NCBI GenBank assembly: GCA_018969295.1
Contig: JAGWYN010000004.1
Coordinates: 1 to 64,000 of the forward strand
Length of the DNA stretch: 64,000 bases
Reading direction: 5' to 3'
From: Chloroflexota bacterium
Lineage (GTDB): Bacteria; Chloroflexota; Anaerolineae; Caldilineales; Caldilineaceae
Numbering within the stretch: the first letter of the stretch is position 1; the number at the start of each line of letters is the position of its first letter. Below the pieces are notes generated by a model. The model saw only the letters and a program-made list of their open reading frames with translations. It was not told the origin of the DNA and searched no databases. Of this stretch, positions 16,282-25,229 are shown one piece after another. The position numbers were made by a program, and so were the translations under genes.

Positions 16282-19200
16282 ATTCCGGCTCCCACACCCT
16301 GGTGCGCACGGCGGCCAGCGCAGCCAATGATCGGTCGATCTCCTCCTCCGTGTTGGCGGCTGTGATCGAGAAGCGCAGCAACCCTTTGTCTTTGGGCACG
16401 ATCGGGTAGAGGGCCGGGGTGATCAGAATGCCGTATTCCCACAAAATTTTGCAGGCTTGGATCACATCTTGGGTCTTGCCGACCACGACACAGACGATCG
16501 GAAAGTCGTTGTCGTTGATCACCTCATATCCAAGCTGGCGAGCCCCCTGGATCAGACGGTGGGTCAGCTGATGGATCTGGCTTCGCCACCGCTCGCCCTC
16601 GCGCTGGTTGAGCTGGAGGCCGGCGAGCGCGCTGGCCAGGCTGGCCACCGGCGACGGGCCCGAAAAGATGAAGGTCGAGGCCGAGCGAAACAGATTTTTC
16701 ATCTTCAGGTCGTGGCAGGTGATAAATGCGCCGAACGAGGAGAAGGATTTGGAGAGCCCGGCCACATAGATCAGCCGGTCTTGCAGATAATCCAGCCCAT
16801 AATAGCGCACGATGCCGTTGCCCTTGTGGCCGTAGGGCATGGCCGGGGAAGGCTCTTCGCCGATCACGCCGATGCCATGGGCGTCGTCCATATAGACCCA
16901 GGCGTTGTACTCTCTGGCCAGACGGGCAAATTCTGGCAGCGGCGGGTACTCTCCCGACATCGAATAGACCCCGTCGATGGCGATGATCTTGGTCTGTTCG
17001 AGCGGGTAGCGGGCCAGTTTTGCTTCCAGGTCAGCCGGGTCGTTGTGTCGGAAATCCAGATACTCGGCGCCGTTGGTCTGGGCCAGCCGGCACGCTTCGA
17101 TGATCGATCGGTGCGCCGAAATGTCTTTGAGGATCACCCCGTCTGGGCCCGCCAGGAGGGGCAACACGCCGGCGTGGAGCAGGGTGACCGCTGGGAAGAC
17201 CAATGTTGTCGGGGCTCCTACCAGCTCGGCCAGCGCCTGTTCGAGATCTTCGTAGATACCCGGCGAAGCGACCGCCCGGGTCCAGCTCGGGTGCACGCCC
17301 CATTTTTGCAGCGCCGGCGGGATCGCCTCCATCACCTCCGGTTCCAGGTCGATGCCCAGGTAATTGCAGGAGGCAAAGTCAAAGATCCAGCGCCCTTCGA
17401 CTTTGACCTTGCGCCCGATCTGTTCGGTCACCACCGCATGGATCTGCGGCACCTCTTCTGCAGCGGCGGTGAAATCTTCTACCTCAGCCGGGGGGGGCTG
17501 GGAAGCAGTCGGGTCTGGGGCAAGGCGCCCCAGAATCATTGTGCTGAGACTTTGCACGGTGGCGCCGGCGCGCAGGATTTGTTCGGCCGGGATCATCACT
17601 TTGCATTCACGCTCGAGCCGATTTTTCAGGTCGGTCGTCATCAGCGAATCCAACCCCAGCTCTTTGAGCGGGCGTTCCGGCGGCAGCGGCTGGCTGGCAC
17701 GCACCCCCAGCACCTGGCGCACCTGCTTTTGCACAAAGGCGACCAGCAGGGAGAGCTGCTGGTCCTGAGAGGTCTGCCAGAGCTGTTCGAGCAGCCTGGC
17801 CTGTGCTGGTTTGCTCGTCTCCGCTTCCCGCTGTGGGGCTGTGCGAAACAGGGCAGCCGGCGTCGCCTGTTTGAACGTCACACCGTTGAGCTGAGCGAAC
17901 ACACCGGTCGCATCCAACAGCGTCACATCGACATTCACAATCGTCTCTGCTGCGGTCAGGCCGGCAGTCTCGGGGGATTGGAGACAGGCATAGGCCCAAA
18001 GGCCCGTACCTGCGGTGCGGTAGAGCAGCAGCTGCGCGATGCTGACCGGGAGATAGGTCTGCCCCTCCAGTATGGAGGGGAAAGTGGCCAGAGCGACCTG
18101 AATGCCTCCTTCGAGCAGGACTGCGTGCAGCCCGAAGAGTTCAGCTGCCCCTTGTGCGGCGGCAGGCAGCTGCAGGCGCCCCAGCGCACAGCCCTCCCCA
18201 CCCCACAACTCCTGCAGAATCTGATAGTCCGATCCATCTGAGTAGATCTCCTCTGGCGCCCGATAGAAGATTTGGCGGGCGCGGGTCTGGGCATAGAACC
18301 GCTCGGTCGGGAGCTCGGCAGGGCAACGGCTGCGCAAGGCCGCCAGGTGGGCGGAGGGGACGGCTGTGCCCTCCAGGGTACGCAGCGCGCCGCGAAGGTG
18401 GCGCGTCCGGGAGGAAGGAGCCGCCAGGCTGAAAATTTGGACCTCCTGTCGTCCCTCTTCGGCGGGCAGCAGCACGGCCTGCATCGTCACCGTCGCCCCC
18501 GGCGACTCGGGCAGGCACAGCGTCTGTTCCAGGAGACAATTTTCCAGACAAAGCTGGTCGACGTTGAGAATCTCGCGGCCGACGGCAAGCACATTTTCCA
18601 GGTAGAATCCTGTGCTGAGCAGCGTTCGCCCAAAGACACGGTAGTGTGCGAGATAGGGGGGCAGGTGACGGCCGACCTCGTAGGAGACACGCTGGGCGCC
18701 GTCGCTGGCCAGCGGCGGCTGGCTGGCCTGTGGCGGTGCAGCGGTTGCGACTGTCGCCACCCAATAGTGCTCGCGCTGGAAGGGGTAGGTCGGCAGGGCC
18801 AGCCGCTGCCGTTGGCCGCTCTCTGGCTGCCACACCCCCTCCCATGCGACCTGGCAGCCGTGCGCGTACAATTCACCCAGGCTGGAAAGCAGCTGCTGCC
18901 AGTCGCTTTGTCCGGGTCGCAGGCTGGGCAGGAAGGCAGCTGGCTGGCTGGGCAGGCAGTTCTGCGCCATTCCCAGCAAAGTGGGTCTGGGGCCGACCTC
19001 CACATAGAGGGTTGTGCCCTGTCGGTGCAGTTCCTGCACCCCGTCGGCGAAGCGCACAGTGGCGCGCAGATGGTGCCGCCAGTACTCTGGGGTGGCGATC
19101 CGCTCGTTTTCCAAAGCGCCTGTGACGTTCGACACAAACGCGATCCGGGGGGGAGAAAAGGTCAGCTGGCGGGCGATCGCCGCAAATTCGTCCAGAACAG

Positions 19201-21445
19201 GCTCCATGAGGGGGGAGTGGGAGGCACAGGTGATCTTGAGGCGGGTCGCCTTGGCTGCGGGCAGCGTGGCCAGCACCTGCTCGATCGCAGCGCTGTCGCC
19301 CGAGATGACCACATTCTGTGGGCCGTTGACCACACCGACCGAGACCCGATCCTGCCAAGGCGCCACCGCCTGGCCCACAACTCTCTCCTCGGCGTCCAAA
19401 GCCACCATTGCCCCGGCAGCCGTACTCCCCATCAGCCGTCCGCGCGCGGCGATCAGCTTCAGCCCGTCTTCAAAGCTGAAGACACCGGCCACACAGGCAG
19501 CGGCATATTCGCCGGCGCTGTGGCCCATCACAAAATCTGGGCGAATTCCCCAGGCTTCCCAGAGGCTGGCCAGCGCATATTCGATTGCAAACAGCGCCGG
19601 CTGCATATAGGCCATCTCGTCGATCCGGGCCAGGTCGGCCGGGTCAGTTTCCGGGGATACAGGATAGAGGACCTCCAGGAGCGACAGCCCTTCGCTGGCG
19701 CGCAGCAGCGCGTCGCATTGGTCGAGGATCTGGCGAAAGAGCGGCTGCGTCTCATAGAGCTCGCGTCCCATGTCGATCGACTGGGCGCCGCCGCCCGTAA
19801 ACAGAAAGGCGATGCGCGGGCGTTGGGGGGCAGCCGGTGGGCAGGCCAGCCCTGGCGCCGACTCGCCGGCGACAAAGGCTTGGAGCTGTTCGCTCAGCTC
19901 CTCGGCGGTGGCGGCGACTGCGGCCAGACGGCAGGGGAAGTGGGCGCGGCCCAACTGGGCCGTATAGGCGAGATCGGCCAGATCCACGGATGGGTGGCCC
20001 GCCAGGTGCTCCAGGTAGCGTTGGGCCAGCGCCTGCAGCGCCTGCGGCGCCTGTGCGCTGAGCGGGAGAAGCTGGTAGAGGGGCCCGGGGGCACCCAGGG
20101 CTGCCCGTTCGCCCCCAGGCTGGGCGGTCGAACGGGTCACACGCAGGGCATAGCGGGCGAATTGCAGGTCAGCGGGTGCCTCTTCCAGGATCACATGGGC
20201 GTTGGTCCCGCTGAATCCAAACGAGCTGACCGCCGCGCGGCGCGGCCCACGGCCGCTCTGCCAGCTTTGCAGCTGGGTAGGAATCGTCGCCTGCAGCCCG
20301 GCCAAGGCGGGGTTGAGCTGACGAAAGTGAAGGTGGGGGGGGATCTGGCGCTTTTGCAGCATCAACACGGTCTTGATCACGCCGGCGATCCCAGCCGCTG
20401 CCTCCAGATGGCCGATATTGGTCTTGACGGAGCCCACCAGCCAGGGGGCAGTGCGGTTGGCACCGTACACAGCCTGCAGGGCGCTGCCTTCCACCGGGTC
20501 GCCGACCGGGGTGCCAGAGCCGTGCGCCTCGATGTAGGAAACATCTTGTGGCTGCAAGCTGGCAGCTGCCAGCGCTTTGCGGATGACCGCTTCCTGCGAC
20601 AGGGCGCTGGGCACCGTCAGTCCCCGGCTGGCACCGTCCTGGTTGACGGCGCTGCCGCGCACGATGGCCAGAATGTTGTCCCCGTCGCGCATCGCATCGG
20701 AAAGGCGTTTGAGCAGCACCACCCCACAGCCTTCGCCGCGCACGTAGCCGTTGGCCGCCGCATCGAACCCTTTGCTGCGGCCGTCGGGTGCCAACATTCC
20801 TGCCCGCGCAAAGGCGATGCTCAAGTCGGGCGTCAGGATTAAATTCACCCCAGCCGCCAGCGTCATCTGGCATTCTCCCGTCTGCAAGCTGATGACCGCC
20901 TGATGCAGGGCCACCAACGAGCTGGAACTGGCCGTATCGATCGAGACAGCAGGCCCTTGCAGACCCAGGAAATAGGCGATCCGTCCGGAGGCCGTGGCGG
21001 CCGAGGCCCCCGTGCTGATGTACAGATGTGGGTCGTCCTGCTGCCTGACCTGCAGCATCTGGTAGTCGTTGGAAAAAATCCCCACGAAGACCCCCGTGTC
21101 GGAGCCGCGCAGGCTGGCTGGGTTGATCCCGGCTTGCTCCAACGTCTCCCAGGTGACCTCCAGCAACAGGCGCTGCTGGGGATCCAGCATCGTCGCCTCT
21201 TTGGGGGCGACCTGAAAAAACGCTGCGTCGAACCCATCGACCTGGCGGATGAACCCCCCGTGGTTGGGCACCACCTCTGCATACAGTGGCACATCCCACC
21301 GATCGGCGGGGATCGGCGTGATGGCGTCGACGCCCTGGGCGATCAGCTGCCAGAATTTCTCAGGAGAATCAGCGTCCCCAGGAAAACGGCAGCCCATGCC
21401 GATCACGGCGATCGGTTCTTTGAACTGTGACTGGATTGGCTGCAT
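16265..21445 (-). CDS. PKS fused to alpha-oxoamine synthase: KS(Ser)-AT-DH*-ACP-AOS
   Basis: A 1726-residue type I polyketide synthase with a PLP release domain. KS (about 10-425): the active-site motif is DTASSSS, so the nucleophilic Cys is Ser173, while His308 (EAHGSGT) and His346 (NIGHLE) remain. AT (about 545-850): GHSAGEY with Ser642, and CASH in the position used to predict extender choice. DH-like region (about 925-1200): the HxxxGxxxxP motif has Tyr935 and Ser944, and Asp of the second motif is Glu1112, so it is probably inactive. ACP: LGLDSL, Ser1267. AOS (about 1330-1726): DDAHGIG and PLP lysine 1566 in GLSKSF. A Ser-KS suggests decarboxylative priming rather than chain extension, after which AOS would condense the acyl-ACP with an amino acid, releasing CO2 and an alpha-amino ketone. 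Confidence 0.93.
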   Translation of the reverse strand: MQPIQSQFKEPIAVIGMGCRFPGDADSPEKFWQLIAQGVDAITPIPADRWDVPLYAEVVPNHGGFIRQVDGFDAAFFQVAPKEATMLDPQQRLLLEVTWETLEQAGINPASLRGSDTGVFVGIFSNDYQMLQVRQQDDPHLYISTGASAATASGRIAYFLGLQGPAVSIDTASSSSLVALHQAVISLQTGECQMTLAAGVNLILTPDLSIAFARAGMLAPDGRSKGFDAAANGYVRGEGCGVVLLKRLSDAMRDGDNILAIVRGSAVNQDGASRGLTVPSALSQEAVIRKALAAASLQPQDVSYIEAHGSGTPVGDPVEGSALQAVYGANRTAPWLVGSVKTNIGHLEAAAGIAGVIKTVLMLQKRQIPPHLHFRQLNPALAGLQATIPTQLQSWQSGRGPRRAAVSSFGFSGTNAHVILEEAPADLQFARYALRVTRSTAQPGGERAALGAPGPLYQLLPLSAQAPQALQALAQRYLEHLAGHPSVDLADLAYTAQLGRAHFPCRLAAVAATAEELSEQLQAFVAGESAPGLACPPAAPQRPRIAFLFTGGGAQSIDMGRELYETQPLFRQILDQCDALLRASEGLSLLEVLYPVSPETDPADLARIDEMAYMQPALFAIEYALASLWEAWGIRPDFVMGHSAGEYAAACVAGVFSFEDGLKLIAARGRLMGSTAAGAMVALDAEERVVGQAVAPWQDRVSVGVVNGPQNVVISGDSAAIEQVLATLPAAKATRLKITCASHSPLMEPVLDEFAAIARQLTFSPPRIAFVSNVTGALENERIATPEYWRHHLRATVRFADGVQELHRQGTTLYVEVGPRPTLLGMAQNCLPSQPAAFLPSLRPGQSDWQQLLSSLGELYAHGCQVAWEGVWQPESGQRQRLALPTYPFQREHYWVATVATAAPPQASQPPLASDGAQRVSYEVGRHLPPYLAHYRVFGRTLLSTGFYLENVLAVGREILNVDQLCLENCLLEQTLCLPESPGATVTMQAVLLPAEEGRQEVQIFSLAAPSSRTRHLRGALRTLEGTAVPSAHLAALRSRCPAELPTERFYAQTRARQIFYRAPEEIYSDGSDYQILQELWGGEGCALGRLQLPAAAQGAAELFGLHAVLLEGGIQVALATFPSILEGQTYLPVSIAQLLLYRTAGTGLWAYACLQSPETAGLTAAETIVNVDVTLLDATGVFAQLNGVTFKQATPAALFRTAPQREAETSKPAQARLLEQLWQTSQDQQLSLLVAFVQKQVRQVLGVRASQPLPPERPLKELGLDSLMTTDLKNRLERECKVMIPAEQILRAGATVQSLSTMILGRLAPDPTASQPPPAEVEDFTAAAEEVPQIHAVVTEQIGRKVKVEGRWIFDFASCNYLGIDLEPEVMEAIPPALQKWGVHPSWTRAVASPGIYEDLEQALAELVGAPTTLVFPAVTLLHAGVLPLLAGPDGVILKDISAHRSIIEACRLAQTNGAEYLDFRHNDPADLEAKLARYPLEQTKIIAIDGVYSMSGEYPPLPEFARLAREYNAWVYMDDAHGIGVIGEEPSPAMPYGHKGNGIVRYYGLDYLQDRLIYVAGLSKSFSSFGAFITCHDLKMKNLFRSASTFIFSGPSPVASLASALAGLQLNQREGERWRSQIHQLTHRLIQGARQLGYEVINDNDFPIVCVVVGKTQDVIQACKILWEYGILITPALYPIVPKDKGLLRFSITAANTEEEIDRSLAALAAVRTRVWEPEYAGQH

Positions 21446-21493
21446 ACAGCTCCTTTATCTCAACAAACCTGCGAACGGTCAGGCCTTCTGCAT

Positions 21494-22165
21494 TTAAACA
21501 GGCACAAGGAGGTCGGCGGTATATCCGAACAGCTGGATATCCGTTGCAAAATGTTCGGCGACAAGCTGCCAGGAACGTGCGGTGTAATAGGCACGGTATT
21601 CGTGATGGGTCGACCGGTTCAAATGGGGCAGCGCTGCTGCGATCCCAAGTTGATGGCAGACATGGACGAAATCCTGGGCAAGCGTTTCGTAATGGCCGAC
21701 AAAATCTACCAGCAGCCGCCCTTTTTCGTCTGTAAGCGCGGCATGCTGGTGTTTGGAAGCACCTTTCGGGTAAGGAGCGGGGGTCTCAACTACCCACTCC
21801 AGATAGCGGTCGAAGGATCCCAGTTTCATGACCTGGTTGTAGCGGATGTGGGTCGGTTCGGTCAGGATGAAGTGATACATCGAGACCTGCCAGTCCCACG
21901 GGTTGCGCACAAAAGCAAACTTATAATACCGGTCGAAGATCGAGGCAGAGAGCTCTTTTTGTGCGTCGCTGGCCGTAGCGTGCAGCAGCAGCGCCTCCCA
22001 GACCGCGTAAAAGGGATTGGGGCGCCCAGCTTTTTGGGCGGGCGGCCGCTTGATCTTGAAGCGATCGGGTTCTTCGGCGTAGGGCAGCAGGGCGTCGCGC
22101 ATGCTCATCCCCCCTGTCTTGGCCACATGAAAAAAGATAAAGCGGTGGCTGTGCGAGATCAGCAT
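21494..22165 (-). CDS. sulfotransferase family 2-type protein
   Basis: A 223-residue PAPS-dependent sulfotransferase of the carbohydrate/Sulfotransfer_2 type. The 5'-phosphosulfate-binding loop reads FFHVAKTGGMSM (residues about 11-22) and the 3'-phosphate motif reads FAFVRNPWDWQVSMY (about 83-97). It would transfer a sulfuryl group from PAPS to a hydroxyl or amine. It starts 4 bp after the radical SAM stop and lies 48 bp ahead of the PKS-AOS gene, so it is co-transcribed with both. Two further sulfotransferases of other subfamilies are in the same cluster. The acceptor is unknown; decoration of the AOS product is the simplest idea. Confidence 0.88.
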   Translation of the reverse strand: MLISHSHRFIFFHVAKTGGMSMRDALLPYAEEPDRFKIKRPPAQKAGRPNPFYAVWEALLLHATASDAQKELSASIFDRYYKFAFVRNPWDWQVSMYHFILTEPTHIRYNQVMKLGSFDRYLEWVVETPAPYPKGASKHQHAALTDEKGRLLVDFVGHYETLAQDFVHVCHQLGIAAALPHLNRSTHHEYRAYYTARSWQLVAEHFATDIQLFGYTADLLVPV

Positions 22166-22169
22166 GGGG

Positions 22170-23456
22170 CTAGTTGTAAAAAGCCATCAATGCGCGTGCC
22201 AGGCTTTTGCCCGCATAGTCTCCGTAGACCATCCCTTTTTCGGTCAGACGGATCTCGTTCTCCTCCATCTCGATGAATCCATCCTCCTGCAGCTGCTGGA
22301 GGGTCGTTGCACAGATCGATTCCAGCTTGAAGCCATGTTTCTGTTGGAACCAACGCAGGTCGAAGCGGACCAACTTCATGCACAGCACGACGTCGCGGAT
22401 CATGTTGTCGAGGCTGGACAAGGGATAGCCGCGCTGGGCAGGCAACTCGCCGGCCTCGGCCATCTGGATATACTTTTCTTCGTCGTTGGTGTTTTGGTAG
22501 AGCCAGTTGCCGTAGCGGCCAAAGGCAGAGACGCCAAACGCAGCGCAGTCGTCGCCGCGGAAGATGCTGGGAGAATGGACATGCTGGTGTCCCCCCCGTT
22601 TGGTATAGCTGAAAAAGCTCCAAGGCACATAGTCGGCGTTGATCAGCTCACGCAGCGAGTAGCGCATCGAGGCCATCTCATCTTCGTCGGAGGGCAGTTC
22701 CAGCGTCTGGTTGCGCACCCCCCGGTAGTATTCTGTGTTGCTGTACAGCTCGGTCTTGTAGACAGTGACACTTTCCACGCCGGTCTCGATCGTGCGCTGC
22801 ACGCTGTGCTGCCATTTTTCCGGCGTATCTCCCGCCAGGCCACTCATCAAGTCGATGTTGAGCGGCACGCCGGTCTGCAGGACCAGATCGATTGCCTTCA
22901 GCGCCTTTTTCTCGCTGTCCAGGCGGTGCGATGCCTGGATGATCTCGTCGTCGAAGGACTGTACTCCCATACTCATACGGTTGACCTTGAGCGAGAGCAT
23001 GGTGTCGGCCTTGGACTTCGTGATGGTGACCGGCTCGGCTTCCATCGTAAATTCCGGGTTTTGCGACATGTTAAAGTTGTCATAAAGAGCGCGTCCGACC
23101 CGCTCGATCTGCTCTTCGTGGAGCAGGCTGGGGGTCCCCCCACCAAAATAGATCGACAGCACTGGACGTCGTTTCAGCTCGTAGCGCTGCGACGCCAGTT
23201 CGATCTCGCGGCAGAGGGCGTTCACATAGCGGTCCATCCGCTCGTACTTTTCAGTGCCGCGCAGGTTGATCGTCTTGTAATAGCAGTAGCTGCAGCGCTG
23301 GATGCAGAAGGGAGTATGCAGGTAGATGTTGAACGGGCGCGCGTCCTCCAGCTGTGTCGCCTCGATGCGTTTCCAGTGCGGAAAGTTGGGGTAGTTGGTG
23401 ATGAATCCCTTGCGTGCCGGGTCCCAGTAGTCGTGGTCTTGTCGTGTGTTGATCAT
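22170..23456 (-). CDS. HemN-like radical SAM enzyme
   Basis: A 428-residue radical SAM protein with the cluster motif CIQRCSYC (CX3CX2C) followed by YYK, as in the coproporphyrinogen-dehydrogenase/HemN superfamily. Other family features are YFGGGTPSLL, the EAEP motif and MSMGVQSFDDEI, and a C-terminal winged-helix-like HemN_C region ending in a YGDYAGKSLARAL segment. HemN relatives in secondary-metabolite clusters often act as class C methylases or cyclopropanases using two SAM molecules. Its placement 18 bp after an ACP gene suggests that the substrate may be ACP-bound. A true haem-synthesis role is less likely because no other haem genes are near. Start ATG 23456. Confidence 0.88.
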   Translation of the reverse strand: MINTRQDHDYWDPARKGFITNYPNFPHWKRIEATQLEDARPFNIYLHTPFCIQRCSYCYYKTINLRGTEKYERMDRYVNALCREIELASQRYELKRRPVLSIYFGGGTPSLLHEEQIERVGRALYDNFNMSQNPEFTMEAEPVTITKSKADTMLSLKVNRMSMGVQSFDDEIIQASHRLDSEKKALKAIDLVLQTGVPLNIDLMSGLAGDTPEKWQHSVQRTIETGVESVTVYKTELYSNTEYYRGVRNQTLELPSDEDEMASMRYSLRELINADYVPWSFFSYTKRGGHQHVHSPSIFRGDDCAAFGVSAFGRYGNWLYQNTNDEEKYIQMAEAGELPAQRGYPLSSLDNMIRDVVLCMKLVRFDLRWFQQKHGFKLESICATTLQQLQEDGFIEMEENEIRLTEKGMVYGDYAGKSLARALMAFYN

Positions 23457-23474
23457 CGGGCGTGTCCCTGAACC

Positions 23475-23762
23475 TTATGCCAGCTCTGTTTGTTTTTGGG
23501 CCTGTTTGGCAGCGACGAAAGCAGCCAGGGTGCGCAGATTGGCCATCACACCGAGCTCGAGTTCGTCCTCACCAAATTCAAAATGGAACGTCTCCTCGAT
23601 CAAGGTAATCAAGGCGACCACCATGATCGAATCCAACCCCAGTCCATCTTCCAGGAGGGGCACATCCAGCGTGATCTCTTCGCGCCGGAGATTGGCATCC
23701 AACTGTTCGGCGATAATCGTGCGCAGTTGTTCTACAATTTCGTCTATCGGATTCTCTTGCAT
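23475..23762 (-). CDS. stand-alone acyl carrier protein
   Basis: A 95-residue ACP from ATG 23762, which has AAAGGA 5-10 bp upstream; a longer upstream open frame is rejected. The phosphopantetheine attachment site is GLGLDSIMVVAL, with Ser in the DSI motif, and the protein has the acidic helix II and length typical of type II carrier proteins. It opens the operon that runs through the radical SAM enzyme, sulfotransferase, PKS-AOS, SDR, amidinotransferase and GNAT. It is a likely acyl acceptor for the AMP ligase encoded at 30301-31728 and a substrate platform for the thioester reductase. Transcription would start from the SARP-type promoter about 90 bp upstream. Confidence 0.9.
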   Translation of the reverse strand: MQENPIDEIVEQLRTIIAEQLDANLRREEITLDVPLLEDGLGLDSIMVVALITLIEETFHFEFGEDELELGVMANLRTLAAFVAAKQAQKQTELA

Positions 23763-23854
23763 ACATCCTTTTCCTTTTTGAATAGAGAGGTTTGGACAGA
23801 CAGGCGAGATCCGCGCTGTCGGTCTATTTCTCCAAGAAGCCTCACTCTGTTGAC

Positions 23855-23898
23855 ATGATAGCAACCTGCTGTGATTCACACATAAGTCAAATATGAGT
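23855..23898 (-). promoter_or_regulatory. SARP-type promoter upstream of the ACP-PKS operon (site A)
   Basis: Three direct repeats at exact 11-bp phase, read on the plus strand: TGATT (23872-23876), TAAGT (23883-23887), TGAGT (23894-23898). On the minus strand the -10 box TATCAT (23860-23855) is preceded by TGC, and its start is 16 bp from the start of the proximal repeat. The predicted leader to the ACP start is about 86 nt. It shares 11-bp phase and 16-bp offset with sites B, C and D. Confidence 0.7.
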
Positions 23899-23933
23899 TA
23901 CAAACAAGCAGACATTTTTTGAAGCACGGCGCG

Positions 23934-25199
23934 TCAGGATGGGGCGGCGGTGCGCGATGCAGGCCGTGCGTCGCGCACGGATCCATAGATCCACTCAAAG
24001 ATTGGGGTGGCCATCAACGTGGTAGCAATGGCCATGACCACCATCACGGCGAAGAGAAGCGGGGTAATAATCCCGCGTTCCAGCCCGATGTTGAGGATGA
24101 TCAGTTCCATCAGACCGCGCGCGTTCATCAGAGCGCCGATCGCCATGGCGCTGCGGTTGTCCTCGCCGCTGAGGCGGGCAGCCGCCCAACAGGCGATCCC
24201 TTTGCCCAGGCAGGCCAGCAGCAGCACCACCAGCGCGACCAACCAGAGCCACGGGGTATCCAGCAAAGTGATGCGTGTGTGCAGCCCCGAATAGACAAAG
24301 AAGAGGGGGAGCAGAAAGGAGGTGGTGAGCGGTTCGATCTGGCGCTGCACTTCGTGGGCGAACCGGCCGCGCGGCATTGCAGCCCCCATGATAAACGCGC
24401 CGAACACTGCGTAGATTCCGATGCGGTCGGTAAACCAGGCGCCCAACATGACCAGAGCGAGGACCGTTGTCAGCAGCGCAGGGCGCACCCCTTGTTCGCG
24501 CTCGGCCACCGTACCCAGCCAACGCAGCCACTTCTTGCCGACCGTCAGCAGACTGAAGGCGTAAAAAATGCCGCCGCCGATCGCAAGCACAGCGATCAAG
24601 GGGTCACCGGTGAAGCTGGCGAGCACCAGCGCCAGCACACACCAGGCTGCGGCGTCGTCGATCGAACCGGCGGCCAGGGCCAGCGCGCCCAGCGAGGTGC
24701 CAGACATCCCACGCTCGTAGATGATCCGGGCGAGCATCGGAAAGGCTGTGATCGACATCGCAGCGCCGATAAAGAACATTCCTTCCCAGACGACAACATC
24801 GGGGGAAAAAAAGCCGCCGCCTTGGATCAAGAAAAAGCCCAGCCCACAGCCCAGGACAAAGGGCGTCAAAATCCCAGAGACGGACACCCCGACAGCGCTG
24901 CGCAGCCGGCTGCGGATCAGTTCGGTGTCAAACTCCAAGCCGACCAGGAACATATAGAGCACCAGCCCGACCTGGCTGACGGCGTAGAGCAGGCTTTTGG
25001 AATCGGCTGGGAAAAGCCACGCCTGCAGATCGGGGAAGAGCCAGCCAGCCAGGGAGGGCCCCAACAGGACGCCGGCGATCATCTCACCCACCACCTGTGG
25101 CTGGCCGATCCAGCGTGCAGCCCACCCGACGATTCGACAGACCAGGAGGATGATAGTGAGCTGCAGGAAAAACAGTACAGAAAGCTCAAAACTGGACAT
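23934..25199 (-). CDS. CPA2-type cation/proton antiporter
   Basis: A 421-residue integral membrane protein with about 12 hydrophobic segments and the monovalent cation:proton antiporter-2 fold. Typical stretches include QPQVVGEMIAGVLLGPSLAG near residue 33, the FLVGLEFD segment and the paired acidic region AAGSIDDAAAW, which carries the conserved aspartates of the ion path. It exchanges Na+ or K+ for protons across the cytoplasmic membrane. There is no C-terminal TrkA/RCK regulatory domain, unlike KefB/C. It is the last gene of the operon starting at 31728, 30 bp after a sulfotransferase. Related antiporters appear in antibiotic clusters, sometimes as product exporters; here that is inference. 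Confidence 0.88.
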   Translation of the reverse strand: MSSFELSVLFFLQLTIILLVCRIVGWAARWIGQPQVVGEMIAGVLLGPSLAGWLFPDLQAWLFPADSKSLLYAVSQVGLVLYMFLVGLEFDTELIRSRLRSAVGVSVSGILTPFVLGCGLGFFLIQGGGFFSPDVVVWEGMFFIGAAMSITAFPMLARIIYERGMSGTSLGALALAAGSIDDAAAWCVLALVLASFTGDPLIAVLAIGGGIFYAFSLLTVGKKWLRWLGTVAEREQGVRPALLTTVLALVMLGAWFTDRIGIYAVFGAFIMGAAMPRGRFAHEVQRQIEPLTTSFLLPLFFVYSGLHTRITLLDTPWLWLVALVVLLLACLGKGIACWAAARLSGEDNRSAMAIGALMNARGLMELIILNIGLERGIITPLLFAVMVVMAIATTLMATPIFEWIYGSVRDARPASRTAAPS

Positions 25200-25229
25200 T
25201 GATTGTTGCCTTTCTCGATAGAGGGGTGG

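Noticed and set aside
18272..20842. 856-codon open frame on the plus strand
   Set aside because: It lies wholly antisense to the PKS-AOS gene, its translation has no domain signature and it is a by-product of GC-rich coding sequence.
16265..21445. reading the AOS domain as biotin-synthesis BioF
   Set aside because: The domain is fused to a PKS ACP and no other biotin genes are near, so a polyketide or fatty-acyl amino ketone synthase role fits better.
22170..23456. annotation as oxygen-independent coproporphyrinogen oxidase
   Set aside because: The superfamily match is clear, but the neighbourhood (ACP, PKS-AOS, sulfotransferase) makes a haem role unlikely; only the HemN-like family name is given.
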